The notes under the pieces were generated by a model. That model worked only from the letters and a program-made list of their open reading frames with translations. It searched no databases and was not told the origin of the DNA. A program made the translations under genes and the position numbers. 43,697 bases of DNA from a virus: IMG/VR virus record IMGVR_UViG_3300032308_001717, positions 1 to 43,697 of that record. One strand, 5' to 3'. Positions 13,997-22,276 of this stretch are shown here, piece by piece. Positions within the stretch are counted from its first letter, which is position 1. Every line of letters starts with the position of its first letter.

Positions 13997-14150
13997 TGCA
14001 CAATTTGCCATATTCTGCGTAGCGGTAATTGTTTGTTCTTACGTTTTGATGATTGTGGGAGCGATTCAGCAAGCGCGAGGAATTACCTTATCCTATCTAA
14101 TTGAGAGATTACTTGTCGCACTCCGAAGAGTCTTGGATGGTGTGAAGTGA
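13989..14150 (+). CDS. Small membrane protein (53 aa)
   Basis: 53 residues with one transmembrane segment (about 6-27) and a basic C-terminal helix (LIERLLVALRRVLDGVK). GGAGGAAAAG upstream of the ATG decides the start. Overlaps both neighbours. Function unknown. Confidence 0.55.
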   Translation: MSDAQFAIFCVAVIVCSYVLMIVGAIQQARGITLSYLIERLLVALRRVLDGVK

Positions 14151-14287
14151 GCGACGATGAACAATGGCGCAAACACGTGATCGAGAATACTAAAACCCAC
14201 GCTAGGCGAATAAGACGGCTTCACATATGCTTATTTGCATTACTCATAGCGGATTTACTCATGTTCGTTTTTTGGGAATTAATATGA
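14147..14287 (+). CDS. Small membrane protein, GTG start (46 aa)
   Basis: 46 residues from a GTG overlapping the previous stop. A basic N-terminal half (KTHARRIRRLH) leads into one hydrophobic segment (about 27-44), so the N-terminus would stay inside. Composition is more AT-rich than most of the genome. Function unknown. Confidence 0.5.
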   Translation: MSDDEQWRKHVIENTKTHARRIRRLHICLFALLIADLLMFVFWELI

Positions 14288-14613
14288 GAAAGAAGGGTAA
14301 AATGACCAAACCACCCGCGCACAATCACCTCACGCGAGATATCAAACCGCTCGGCCAGTGTCCAGCGTGTGATAAGTACCACGACCGGCATATTCCCAAA
14401 CCACCCCGCGCAAGCGTCGGCGTAGACAGTGGTCAAAAATACTTTATTGATTCAGACGGTAAGATGAAGCCCAGCGAGAGCGCGGACGAGGCGCGGAATC
14501 GTTACGTGCGCGAGCTCAAGGACTCCGGCGCCAGCGCAGATGAAACAACTGGAGCGCGGTATGCGTGGAACGCAGCTCTTGAATGGGCAAGGAAGAACGG
14601 GGGGGTTAAGTGA
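14284..14613 (+). CDS. Hypothetical protein with zinc-like motif (109 aa)
   Basis: 109 residues. CPACDKYHDRH near residue 25 resembles a zinc-binding motif. The C-terminal half (about 60-105) is charged and helical with an 'EARNRYVRELKDSG...ARYAWNAALEWARK' stretch seen in small phage proteins. ATGA coupling with the upstream gene supports ATG 14284; ATG 14302 is an alternative. Confidence 0.55.
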   Translation: MRKKGKMTKPPAHNHLTRDIKPLGQCPACDKYHDRHIPKPPRASVGVDSGQKYFIDSDGKMKPSESADEARNRYVRELKDSGASADETTGARYAWNAALEWARKNGGVK

Positions 14614-14792
14614 GGCACTACCCCCAACAAAAGGACCCTCTAAAAATTCATTTCTATTACCGCACTGGTCCGATCTGCAGGCAGTCGGCTGGGTTTGCGA
14701 TGCAGCCAATCGCCACAGAGATCAGGCTGAAAGTGACCTGTGGCAAATGCATCAAGCTGATGAGCAAAATAAAGGAGCATCCACCGCTATGA
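14610..14792 (+). CDS. Small basic protein (60 aa)
   Basis: 60 residues from a GTG that overlaps the preceding TGA. Basic, with two cysteine-containing stretches (GPICRQ and TCGKC). No family recognised. Ends with an ATGA overlap onto the next gene. Confidence 0.45.
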   Translation: MRHYPQQKDPLKIHFYYRTGPICRQSAGFAMQPIATEIRLKVTCGKCIKLMSKIKEHPPL

Positions 14793-15010
14793 AAGTCGTG
14801 CGCCTATACCGCGTTAAAATGAACTCACTCGGACTACTCCCGAAAGGATTCCCAGAGGGGATGCTGACCGGCATGACCTCCGATGAGTTTAAGCAAATTC
14901 AAAATATCCCCCACATCCGCGAGTGCTTCGAGGAGGTTCACCTGGACCAGGGATGTATCAACGGAGAGACACATGGACCAACAGAACCGACCGGCACTGC
15001 GACTGTATAA
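14789..15010 (+). CDS. Hypothetical protein (73 aa)
   Basis: 73 residues (MKVVRLYRVKMNS...), no recognised family. AAGGAGC lies 11 nt upstream and the start overlaps the previous stop. A larger ORF in this frame begins far upstream but overlaps two coupled genes, so the short form is chosen. Confidence 0.5.
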   Translation: MKVVRLYRVKMNSLGLLPKGFPEGMLTGMTSDEFKQIQNIPHIRECFEEVHLDQGCINGETHGPTEPTGTATV

Positions 15011-15230
15011 ACCCTCGGCCCTACCCTGGATCGCAAAACGAAAGGGCGCTGGGAATCTGGTGTGGTACTGTATATTCGACGCTTACGGCGACGAGGTGTT
15101 CAGTACCGGATCTGATCTGCGCTCTGAGGAGAGCAAGATGATGACCCAGGTGGCATGGACCCTCTCCACAGCTAATGGCTCACCGCTCGTCGAGATCGAC
15201 GGCGAGGTCATAGATGTCGAATGGGTTTAG
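14973..15230 (+). CDS. Hypothetical protein (85 aa)
   Basis: 85 residues with beta-rich central part (NLVWYCIFDAYGDEVFSTGSDLR), no family recognised. GGAGAG precedes ATG 14973. The last gene of the chain of overlapping small genes that starts at 13336. Confidence 0.55.
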   Translation: MDQQNRPALRLYKPSALPWIAKRKGAGNLVWYCIFDAYGDEVFSTGSDLRSEESKMMTQVAWTLSTANGSPLVEIDGEVIDVEWV

Positions 15231-15322
15231 GGTTTGGACCGACAGGTTGAAGTTGACACGTAAGTCAGACTGGGCGCGTACCTCGTCCACCTGAGCCTGT
15301 CGATCCAATTTAATAAAAATAC

Positions 15323-15360
15323 GATTCCCGCGCCAGGTTCGAAACCTGGGGGCTGGCCCA
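15323..15360 (+). other. Isolated tRNA 3'-half-like sequence
   Basis: Lies in the 175-nt gap 15231-15405. CCAGG-TTCGAAA-CCTGG (15333-15349) is a perfect 5-bp T arm with a canonical TTCGA loop. GGGCTGG (15350-15356), a C discriminator and CCA (15358-15360) follow in exact tRNA register. I could not find a convincing 5' half: no CCAGCCC-like strand, U33 or D arm within tRNA distance. It could be a relic tRNA, an attachment-site core copied from a host tRNA 3' end, or a chance hairpin. A perfect TTGACA (15253-15258) lies upstream without a good -10. Confidence 0.5.
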
Positions 15361-15405
15361 TGTCGGCATTGTTTAGGAACGGCGGGAGCTTTTAAAGGGG
15401 ATCGC

Positions 15406-15930
15406 ATGGACGACATGGCAGTCATTCACGCATTATGGGTCGGCGAGCCGAAACCTGATTTCGGCAGTGGCCTGATCCAGCGAGTCATCGGAGCGAACTA
15501 CTCACACAACTGCTTCATATACGAAAAGACGGGGATGCTCTGGGAAGCCACCTTTGACCAGGATGACCGCAACTCTGGAGTGATCTCTAGGCCGCCGCGG
15601 CTGGCGCTTCAGGGATCGATCATCCGCGCGCACAAGCGGATCCAGCTCACCATCACCAACGACGGTTTCGAGGAGTGGCTAGACAGGGAGCGGAGCAAGC
15701 CGTACTCGCACGGCCAAAATGCCGGCGCAGTGTGGCCATGGACGCGATGGCTGTTTGGAAACGGCCCTGACCGGCGAAACTGCTCGGAGCTGCTTGCGGC
15801 CGCGTGTCGCTGGAGTCAGTACAAGTTTCCGAAATGCACGGACTACATTAAACCGACGGATACCTTCCGCGTCATCAAGCCGGATGTCGTCAATCAGGTC
15901 GTTGACAGCAGCTGGCGATTCCGCCCATAG
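15406..15930 (+). CDS. Permuted papain-like (NlpC/P60-type) hydrolase
   Basis: 174 residues. His34 in NYSHNCFIYE precedes Cys126 in RRNCSELLAAA, the reversed His-then-Cys order of circularly permuted papain-fold enzymes (YiiX/YaeF-like). The stretch between holds a Trp/Glu-rich beta region. These proteins act as amidases, peptidases or lipid acylases. No signal peptide. In phages their job is usually unknown; here it is between small accessory genes, away from the lysis cassette. AAGGGG lies upstream of the ATG. Confidence 0.65.
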   Translation: MDDMAVIHALWVGEPKPDFGSGLIQRVIGANYSHNCFIYEKTGMLWEATFDQDDRNSGVISRPPRLALQGSIIRAHKRIQLTITNDGFEEWLDRERSKPYSHGQNAGAVWPWTRWLFGNGPDRRNCSELLAAACRWSQYKFPKCTDYIKPTDTFRVIKPDVVNQVVDSSWRFRP

Positions 15931-15963
15931 TTTCGGGACTGAGACACTTTCGAGGACCGAGAG

Positions 15964-16134
15964 ATGGCACGGCGAAAACGTAAGAAGCAGACATGTAAAA
16001 AGTGTGGGCGTGCGCTCACCGATGGGGAGAGCATTTCGCGCGGGTATGGTCCGGTGTGCTTTTTCAAGATGCCGGCGATGGTCACAAAGGAACTAGAGGA
16101 GGCGGGTCAGCTCCGGCTACCCGGCATAGTATGA
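15964..16134 (+). CDS. Small basic zinc protein (DUF6011-like)
   Basis: 56 residues: an RRKRKK basic start, CKKCGRAL, then GYGPVCFFKM. The Cys-x-x-Cys followed by 'S.GYGPVC' resembles small phage/actinobacterial DUF6011-type zinc proteins. GAGG upstream. ATGA overlap with the next gene. Function unknown, probably nucleic-acid binding. Confidence 0.6.
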   Translation: MARRKRKKQTCKKCGRALTDGESISRGYGPVCFFKMPAMVTKELEEAGQLRLPGIV

Positions 16135-16313
16135 TTTTGAAACATACCCAGGAAGAGGCCGAGTTGTGGCGGATTCATGCTCTGCAACTCGCAGCGACAC
16201 TGCGCGCAGTGATCGAGAATGTCCCCGAGGGGCACCCGATCCGAAAAACTCTTCAGGCCTCTCTCGATAGATTCAATCAGTTTTACGGGCCCATGGTGAA
16301 TAATGAGCGATGA
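16131..16313 (+). CDS. Small helical protein (60 aa)
   Basis: 60 residues, one or two amphipathic helices (HTQEEAELWRIHALQLAATLRAVIENV). The start is coupled to the preceding gene by an ATGA overlap; the longer frame is not used. No family recognised. Confidence 0.5.
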   Translation: MILKHTQEEAELWRIHALQLAATLRAVIENVPEGHPIRKTLQASLDRFNQFYGPMVNNER

Positions 16314-17289
16314 AAAGTTCCACGTAGAACAACTGAAGGTGCCCATGGTCGAGGTTCCTGCTCGTCAGATTCCGGGCCTACGGTACTCACTCGCGATTAA
16401 AGCCGGGGTGAAGCAAATTATGATGACCACCTGGGGTGGACTCGGCGATCAGGTCTGCGCCGAACCCACTCTGCGCTATGCGGCAAAGTTGTTCGATGGG
16501 TACGATATTTGCCTTATGACGAGTTATCCACAGCTTTTTACACACATAAAGTTCAAAAAGGTTTTTACTAAGGGGGATCTCGCGGTCTTGTCCGACGATG
16601 ACTGGCTAGTCCTGCACACCTATATGCCTCCCCACAATATGGGTGGGGAGTTCGTAGTGCACCACTACACGCAAGCAGTAGATGCGGCGTCCCTATACGC
16701 CTTTCAGCGCCAGCTTCCGGTACAGGACCGCGAGATCAGTCTACCAGGCGCGCCCCTCACATTTCGACAGCCGGACATTGTGATCCACCCGGGCAGACAC
16801 TGGCCCTCAAATACATTTCCAAAGCACTGGTGGAGCGAGGTCATCGCGAGGATCGCGAGCTCTGGAGTAACCGTGGGCATCGTAGGCAAGGATGTGAGTG
16901 AGGATATAGGGACGGTCGACGTTGACCTACCGAAAAACTGTCTCGATCTGCGCAACCGACTATCTCTCGAAGAGCTGGTGTCAGTGCTCCAGATGACTAG
17001 AGTAGTACTGACCAACGACTCGGCACCGCTCCACATCGCGGCATCAGGCTGGGCCAAGATTCTTTTCCTGGCCGGTGCGAAGCATCCGGACTACATCACG
17101 CACTGGCGTAATGGAGTTTTCGGTGCACGCATGGAAAATCTGACCACCGGAGGTCTGTGGGACTCTCAGGAATCGAGCCCGGCCCGAGAGACGCCGCTAT
17201 CTGTGGACGCCATGGACCCGAGTGAGTACGACCGCATCCTGCCGACGCCGGCCCATGTGGCTGGTCGAGCACTGGACTCCCTCAGATGA
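16303..17289 (+). CDS. GT9-like glycosyltransferase (heptosyltransferase family)
   Basis: 328 residues resembling ADP-heptose:LPS heptosyltransferases and related GT9 enzymes. GGLGDQVCAEPTLRYA (45-60) matches the GxGDxV acceptor-side loop; the C-terminal domain has DIVIHPGRHWP and TNDSAPLHIAASG, the classic donor-site motif with a TNDS/GP.H. pattern. No membrane segment. In a phage it may glycosylate LPS to exclude rivals, modify DNA or decorate a virion protein. Overlaps both neighbours, so it is a genuine operon member. Confidence 0.8.
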   Translation: MSDEKFHVEQLKVPMVEVPARQIPGLRYSLAIKAGVKQIMMTTWGGLGDQVCAEPTLRYAAKLFDGYDICLMTSYPQLFTHIKFKKVFTKGDLAVLSDDDWLVLHTYMPPHNMGGEFVVHHYTQAVDAASLYAFQRQLPVQDREISLPGAPLTFRQPDIVIHPGRHWPSNTFPKHWWSEVIARIASSGVTVGIVGKDVSEDIGTVDVDLPKNCLDLRNRLSLEELVSVLQMTRVVLTNDSAPLHIAASGWAKILFLAGAKHPDYITHWRNGVFGARMENLTTGGLWDSQESSPARETPLSVDAMDPSEYDRILPTPAHVAGRALDSLR

Positions 17290-17471
17290 TCGTCGGCCAG
17301 CTGTGTTATAAATGCGGGAAGAGTGTGCTCGGCGCGATTGTCGGTGATGACCAGTGCCGGTATTTTAAATTTAAATGTTCCTGCGGAGCCGGGTGGACCG
17401 TGCTCGCACCATCAGTGACCCCGGGAGGGCAGAGTGGGCCAAATGAAAAGAAAAATGGCAATAAAAGTTAG
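17286..17471 (+). CDS. Small zinc-ribbon protein (61 aa)
   Basis: 61 residues with CYKCGKSV near the N-terminus and FKCSCGAGW mid-protein, a two-pair zinc ribbon. The ATG overlaps the glycosyltransferase TGA. Polar, Gly/Asn/Lys-rich tail. Function unknown. Confidence 0.6.
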   Translation: MIVGQLCYKCGKSVLGAIVGDDQCRYFKFKCSCGAGWTVLAPSVTPGGQSGPNEKKNGNKS

Positions 17472-17634
17472 CATGGAAGAAATGCGGGAGCGCCGCAGGA
17501 ACTATCTAGCGTCTATACCGATCCGGACAGTCAAAGCGATTGCCGCCGCTTTTGGCTTCATACCCCTGACCATGGTCTCGTTTGCCGTCGTATGTTTTCA
17601 AACAAATAAATGGCCGTGGAGCCGGGATCTCTGA
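17434..17634 (+). CDS. Small membrane protein, basic N-terminus (66 aa)
   Basis: 66 residues. Residues 1-34 are highly basic and one transmembrane segment follows (about 35-57). GTG 17434 is chosen because GGAGG sits 5 nt upstream; ATG 17443 is possible. Overlaps the zinc-ribbon gene by 38 bp. Function unknown. Confidence 0.5.
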   Translation: MGQMKRKMAIKVSMEEMRERRRNYLASIPIRTVKAIAAAFGFIPLTMVSFAVVCFQTNKWPWSRDL

Positions 17635-17888
17635 TGAGACTTTTCAAGCCGCACCAGTCGATGACGCCTGACGAGATCAAGTCAAAGGCCGACGGTATCG
17701 TCGATGGATACGAAAATTCAGGGTTTGCCGGCCCGGATGACCTGCGAAACTGGATTGTATCCGCGATGACAGAGTGTGCCAGGAGAGCGACGGCTGCCGA
17801 GCACGACCGGATCGAGCAGTACATCGGGACCAGAAAGGCGACCGAGATACGCACTTTTGTCAATCGCTGCAAGCTAAAATGGAAATAG
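17634..17888 (+). CDS. Hypothetical protein (84 aa)
   Basis: 84 residues, charged and helical (MTPDEIKSKADGIVDGYENSG..., MTECARRATAAEHDRIEQYIG), no family recognised. Stop/start overlap with the preceding gene sets the ATG. It ends the run of small genes before the second adhesin module. The 56-nt gap that follows holds only a ribosome-binding site and no clear promoter. Confidence 0.55.
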   Translation: MRLFKPHQSMTPDEIKSKADGIVDGYENSGFAGPDDLRNWIVSAMTECARRATAAEHDRIEQYIGTRKATEIRTFVNRCKLKWK

Positions 17889-17944
17889 AGGACTGGCTAA
17901 CATAGCTGGCTCCGGTTACACTTTCATTTTCAACTGGGAGGACT

Positions 17945-18292
17945 ATGGATCTCACGGTGACTCAGGGCACTACTTACGAGATGATTCTCACGATCAAGGA
18001 TGGGGCCGTGCCTCCGGTCCCGATCGATATCACAAGCTGGGTTTTCGCTGGGCAGGTCCGCGAGTTCTTCTACAGCCCCGATGCCGCCGCGGATTTCACT
18101 TTTGAAATCCAGGATCAGGTCACGCAAACCGGACAGGTCATCGTCACGCTGAGTGCTGCGGAGACCGCAGCGATTCCCGCGAAGGGCATCTCGACTCCAT
18201 ATAGCTACGAGATACAGGCGACGTTTAGCGGGACTGTACGCAGTCTTTTGCAGGGTACTCTGAATCTGCTGGCTGGAGCCGTAAAACCATGA
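17945..18292 (+). CDS. Virion-type beta protein (BppU-like)
   Basis: 115 residues, beta-rich. The opening 'DLTVTQGTTYEMILTIKDG..VPIDITSWVFAGQVRE' is typical of the N-terminal domain of phage baseplate upper proteins and related fibre-base proteins. GGGAGG precedes the ATG and the next gene overlaps by 4 bp. Probably the base of the adhesin set encoded by the next two genes. Confidence 0.65.
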   Translation: MDLTVTQGTTYEMILTIKDGAVPPVPIDITSWVFAGQVREFFYSPDAAADFTFEIQDQVTQTGQVIVTLSAAETAAIPAKGISTPYSYEIQATFSGTVRSLLQGTLNLLAGAVKP

Positions 18293-18645
18293 GCTGCGAC
18301 AACATCACCATACAGGTGGTGACCCCGCCCCCGATCTCGATTGAGGTCGAGCCGATAGTCAATACAGTGATCGAGGTCGGTCCAGTGGGCGCGAGAGGTC
18401 CAGTCGGACCACAGGGTCCACAGGGGCCTCCAGGATCGCCACAGATCCCAGAGTACTCGTCAGATCCTATCGCCCCTCAGCCAGAGGACGCTTGGGTATT
18501 AAAAACTACCGTCTACCCACCAATTGTTTTAAGTCACACACTGCTGCAGATAGGTCTGACTGCGCCTGGTCAGCTTGTTAATTTTCAATATGCGTTTAAA
18601 TATAGAACACAAAACGGCACGACGGTATCGGTTGCGCTAACTTAA
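18289..18645 (+). CDS. Collagen-like fibre protein
   Basis: 118 residues. A beta-like start is followed by a collagen-type run of Gly-x-y triplets with Pro and Gln (about residues 42-65), then a small C-terminal domain. Short phage collagen-like segments trimerise and join a fibre base to its tip. The gene is coupled to the BppU-like gene before it. Confidence 0.65.
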   Translation: MSCDNITIQVVTPPPISIEVEPIVNTVIEVGPVGARGPVGPQGPQGPPGSPQIPEYSSDPIAPQPEDAWVLKTTVYPPIVLSHTLLQIGLTAPGQLVNFQYAFKYRTQNGTTVSVALT

Positions 18646-18659
18646 TTTAGGAGAGAATC

Positions 18660-21600
18660 ATGGCTGACAATATTTCAGTGACCCAGGGTAGTGGAACCAC
18701 GATGGCGACGGATGACGTTAGTGGCGTCCAGTATCCTCGTGTCAAAGTGTCTGTTGGTGTCGATGGTGCCGCCACGGATGTGTCCACCAGCAATCCGATG
18801 CCGGTCGAGGCCGCCTCCCTACCACTCCCGACTGGTGCTGCCACCCAAACCACACTCGCGGCACTCCTCGCTGAACTGGAGCTGAAAGCCGATCTCACGC
18901 AGACCCAGCCAGTGTCAGGCCCCCTCACCGATGCCCAGCTTCGCGCGGCCGCAGTACCAGTGAGCGGTCCTTTGACGGATGCACAGCTCAGAGCAGCGGC
19001 CATTTTAGTCAGTGCATCGGCCCTGCCCCTGCCGGCGGGTGCGGCGACTCAGGCGACTCTGGCAGCTTTGTTGGCCGAACTTGAACTCAAAGCCGATCTG
19101 ACTCAAACGCAGCCGGTATCGGGTCCAGTGACTGATGCTCAAATCAGGGCGACGCCTCTGCCGATCAGCGGTAACGTGAACACTGGACTGACTCAGCCAC
19201 TAACGGATACGGAGCTGCGAGCCAGTCCTGTACCAGTCCTAGGTGAAAAAGAAGTAGTCACCGGCGTAACTCAAAACACGGTGGACACAAATATCATTGA
19301 GTCGACCGATGTTTCCGATTATTCGATGATGAGCCTGCAGATCTTAGGTCCATTTACGGCGCAGATAAATTTTCAGGGATCAAACGACAATACAAACTGG
19401 GTTCCCGTCATCATGCAGAGGACCGACTCGGCAAACTCTTCGCCCGCGTCGACGACCACAAACCCAGCGGGCTACGTCTCGCCAGTGCTTTTCAAATACT
19501 TCCGCGCGCGAATCACTTCATACACAGATGGCGACGTCACCGGCATTTTGAGCCTTACTCAAGGATCAATCGACTTTCCGGGCCAAATTCAAATCGCAGC
19601 GGCGATGCTTCCAAACGGGACGGGCGGAGCGACCGCAGCCAACCAAAACACTCAGACCACAGCATTGCAAATACTTGATGATGTAGTGGGCGCGGTCGGC
19701 GCTGTCGCTCCTACGAGCGTCCAAGCGATGGGTCTAGTTGATCCCGATGGAAATTCGATCCAGGCTCCTTCGACGGAGAATGGTGCATTGGCTATCGGAA
19801 ATGCCGTTAAAAAATTCCGCGATGGCTTCGCGGATCTTCCTCAAGGCGATCCTCCTGATACCTTGATCTGGGATGTGGCTTTTGAGAATCAAGGTTCTTC
19901 GAGCATTGGCCGCGCAGGGAATGCTCAAGGCGCTTCGTACATGAAATTGTCACTCTGCCCGATTACTCCCGGATCACAGATTTCAATGACCACCAAGCGC
20001 ACTTTCAAATTTCCGATGCGCTTCATCAATTTGCTCTCAATCTCTCAGCGTATCATTGGCCAAGAGCTTGAGGTCAGCATTGTCGGTGTTGACGGTAGCG
20101 ATGTGGTCACCCAGCTTACTCCAAAGGCCGACCTTAGCATTCTTGGGACGGTTTCGCTCACCTCTAACGTGGCGACAATTAACTTTTCGACGTCTCATGG
20201 ATTAGTGAACGGAGATCGAGTTATCTTGGTCGGCAACACTGAGCGCAGACTAAATGTCGGCCCGGTTGTCGTCACTATTCTAACCGCAACTTCGATCACG
20301 GTCCCACTGGCTTTGGCAAACGGCACCTATACAGCAGGTGGAGTTGTTCGCTGGGCCGACCCTTTGGCCTACGCCAAGAACGGCGCAGGGCTATTGCACG
20401 AGAACGCGACCGCAACGAACGCCACATTTTTGACTCGCAGAAATGGTTTCAATACTCGCTTGCTAAACCAAACGATTGTGACCACGGCAAACGGCACGAA
20501 CTTGGCTTTCAGCGATCCTTTCAACGCCACATCAATGAATCAGGTCATTGCAAATCAGGAGGAGTTTACGATTGTCCCACGGTCTCCGGACGCGATTACA
20601 GCTCCCGGCAACCCTATGAAGTGGAGTCAAACGCTACCCGATGAAGAGTTAGAGTTTAAAATCCGTGTGCGTGCGAAGAATCTGGACAACTTGACCGTAC
20701 CAATAGCCCGCATCACCGCGATTTCAAAGACCGGCACCACTACGGCTACGGTTACGACCGACGTGGCTCACGGTCTTGCTGTGACTGATTTTGTTCAGAT
20801 TTACGGTGTAAGGGACATCGTCAGCTTTCCAAACTTAACGGCTTCTACTGTGGTCGCTTCTATTGTTTCGCCGACTCAGTTCACAATTATCATCGGTGCG
20901 GCCTTAACAGTTTCGAGTGCTGGTGGAACTGTATTCCTAAACCAAGGCTCTGTCCTCGCTCCCGGTATTTCAGCAATCAACGTACAGTCGATTTCGCGCA
21001 CAAATAACGTCTTAACTCTCATCGGTAACACCAACTGGGCCGTTGGTCTCCCTGGGGAGACCGTTCATCTTTACGGATGTGACGCCACGTCGATGGGCCT
21101 TTACGACGGTGCCTATAAGGTCCTTCGCCTTAGCACCACGACCATGGACCTTGAATCGGTCGGCGCTGATTTCGGTTCAATAAACTGTGGTGGCGCGATT
21201 ATGCGACGCACCGACTTGCGTGTCCACGGGATTTCAGAGATTGAGCATACTCGATTGATCGCCGAACTTTCTGCTCAGCAGGGGTCTGCTGATAACGGCA
21301 AAGCCTTGCCGGTGAACATTCCCGGTGGGACGGTGATCAATTCAGGGACGGTGACGACGGTAAGCACGGTAACCACAGTGACGACGGTCGCAGCAGTCAC
21401 GGCAGCGAACTTAGCACTACCGGGAACAATCGCCGACGTGGCGAGTGCGGCACTGACGACGACCACAACGACGGCAGCAATCACGCCGACTTTCGGGACT
21501 GCTTATCAAGTAAACATTCCGGTCACGGTTTTTACGGCAACATCGCTGGATATTAACATAGAAGAGAGCACGGACAACGGAACGAACTGGTTTGTGGTTT

Positions 21601-22064
21601 ACTCCTTCCCAAGGATTACTGCGACAGGATTTTACAATTCACCAATTTTAAGAATGCGCGGAACTCGCGTCCGCTATGTTCAGACATTTGCAGGGACTAC
21701 TTGCACGAGAGCAATCAACCGCTCGCAGATCAGTCATGCTGCAAGCCAGATAGTGCAGATAATTGATCGAACGATTGTACCGAACACTTTGAATTCAGTT
21801 AGCCCGTCACTACTAATCGAAGGCTGTCAGGATTTTAACGCATCGGTTCGCTGTACGGCTCAGACGACTCCTGCAACGATTTTAATTCAGTTCTCTGCTG
21901 ATGGCACAAACTGGTTCTCTTCTGCGGCTTCGATCACGACCGCGGTGGGAATCGTTCAAGCCAAGATTGCGAACGAACAATGGAAATTTGCCCGCTTAAT
22001 TGTCTCCGCCGCTGGTTCAGGTATTACTTTGGGCGAAGCGATGATCACAGGAAACGGAAGGTAG
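18660..22064 (+). CDS. Large tail fibre / adhesin
   Basis: 1134 residues, the longest protein in the window. The N-terminus carries two near-identical units, about 53-96 and 121-164 (68 residues apart), sharing LPLP.GAATQ.TLAALLAELELKADLTQTQPVSGP. Beta-rich modules follow, including two similar 'TVSLTSNVATINFSTSHGLVNGDRV' and 'SKTGTTTATVTTDVAHGLAVTDFV' blocks and Thr/Val repeats near 900. No enzymatic motif seen. AGGAGAG precedes the ATG. From about base 19560 onward codon choice looks less GC-rich than in neighbouring genes, consistent with a swapped receptor-binding part. Confidence 0.75.
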   Translation: MADNISVTQGSGTTMATDDVSGVQYPRVKVSVGVDGAATDVSTSNPMPVEAASLPLPTGAATQTTLAALLAELELKADLTQTQPVSGPLTDAQLRAAAVPVSGPLTDAQLRAAAILVSASALPLPAGAATQATLAALLAELELKADLTQTQPVSGPVTDAQIRATPLPISGNVNTGLTQPLTDTELRASPVPVLGEKEVVTGVTQNTVDTNIIESTDVSDYSMMSLQILGPFTAQINFQGSNDNTNWVPVIMQRTDSANSSPASTTTNPAGYVSPVLFKYFRARITSYTDGDVTGILSLTQGSIDFPGQIQIAAAMLPNGTGGATAANQNTQTTALQILDDVVGAVGAVAPTSVQAMGLVDPDGNSIQAPSTENGALAIGNAVKKFRDGFADLPQGDPPDTLIWDVAFENQGSSSIGRAGNAQGASYMKLSLCPITPGSQISMTTKRTFKFPMRFINLLSISQRIIGQELEVSIVGVDGSDVVTQLTPKADLSILGTVSLTSNVATINFSTSHGLVNGDRVILVGNTERRLNVGPVVVTILTATSITVPLALANGTYTAGGVVRWADPLAYAKNGAGLLHENATATNATFLTRRNGFNTRLLNQTIVTTANGTNLAFSDPFNATSMNQVIANQEEFTIVPRSPDAITAPGNPMKWSQTLPDEELEFKIRVRAKNLDNLTVPIARITAISKTGTTTATVTTDVAHGLAVTDFVQIYGVRDIVSFPNLTASTVVASIVSPTQFTIIIGAALTVSSAGGTVFLNQGSVLAPGISAINVQSISRTNNVLTLIGNTNWAVGLPGETVHLYGCDATSMGLYDGAYKVLRLSTTTMDLESVGADFGSINCGGAIMRRTDLRVHGISEIEHTRLIAELSAQQGSADNGKALPVNIPGGTVINSGTVTTVSTVTTVTTVAAVTAANLALPGTIADVASAALTTTTTTAAITPTFGTAYQVNIPVTVFTATSLDINIEESTDNGTNWFVVYSFPRITATGFYNSPILRMRGTRVRYVQTFAGTTCTRAINRSQISHAASQIVQIIDRTIVPNTLNSVSPSLLIEGCQDFNASVRCTAQTTPATILIQFSADGTNWFSSAASITTAVGIVQAKIANEQWKFARLIVSAAGSGITLGEAMITGNGR

Positions 22065-22066
22065 TA

Positions 22067-22276
22067 ATGGAATTCCAAATTTTTAGAAAGACCGTCGACG
22101 AAGCCGGAAATATCGGTTTCGTTTTTGACGAAGACTTCGAAGGCACCGAGGAGGATTGCTTATCCTTTTTGGTGCTTTTAAATACCTCCGAAGGGTATGA
22201 GCACGTCGCAGAAATAAAAAACTGCGGTGGGTGTCGATTGATTTCGGCCCCAGAGTTTTATTCGGGTGACGGGTGA
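22067..22276 (+). CDS. Small acidic protein after the fibre (69 aa)
   Basis: 69 residues, acidic, with a GFVFDEDFEGTEEDCLSFL stretch. No family recognised. GGAAGG precedes ATG 22067. Its position right after the large fibre suggests a fibre chaperone or assembly partner, which is inference. Base usage resembles the distal part of the fibre gene. Confidence 0.5.
   Translation: MEFQIFRKTVDEAGNIGFVFDEDFEGTEEDCLSFLVLLNTSEGYEHVAEIKNCGGCRLISAPEFYSGDG

Noticed and set aside
15253-15258. Perfect -35 box TTGACA
   Set aside because: No acceptable -10 at 16-18 bp spacing (GCGTAC there), so not called a promoter.
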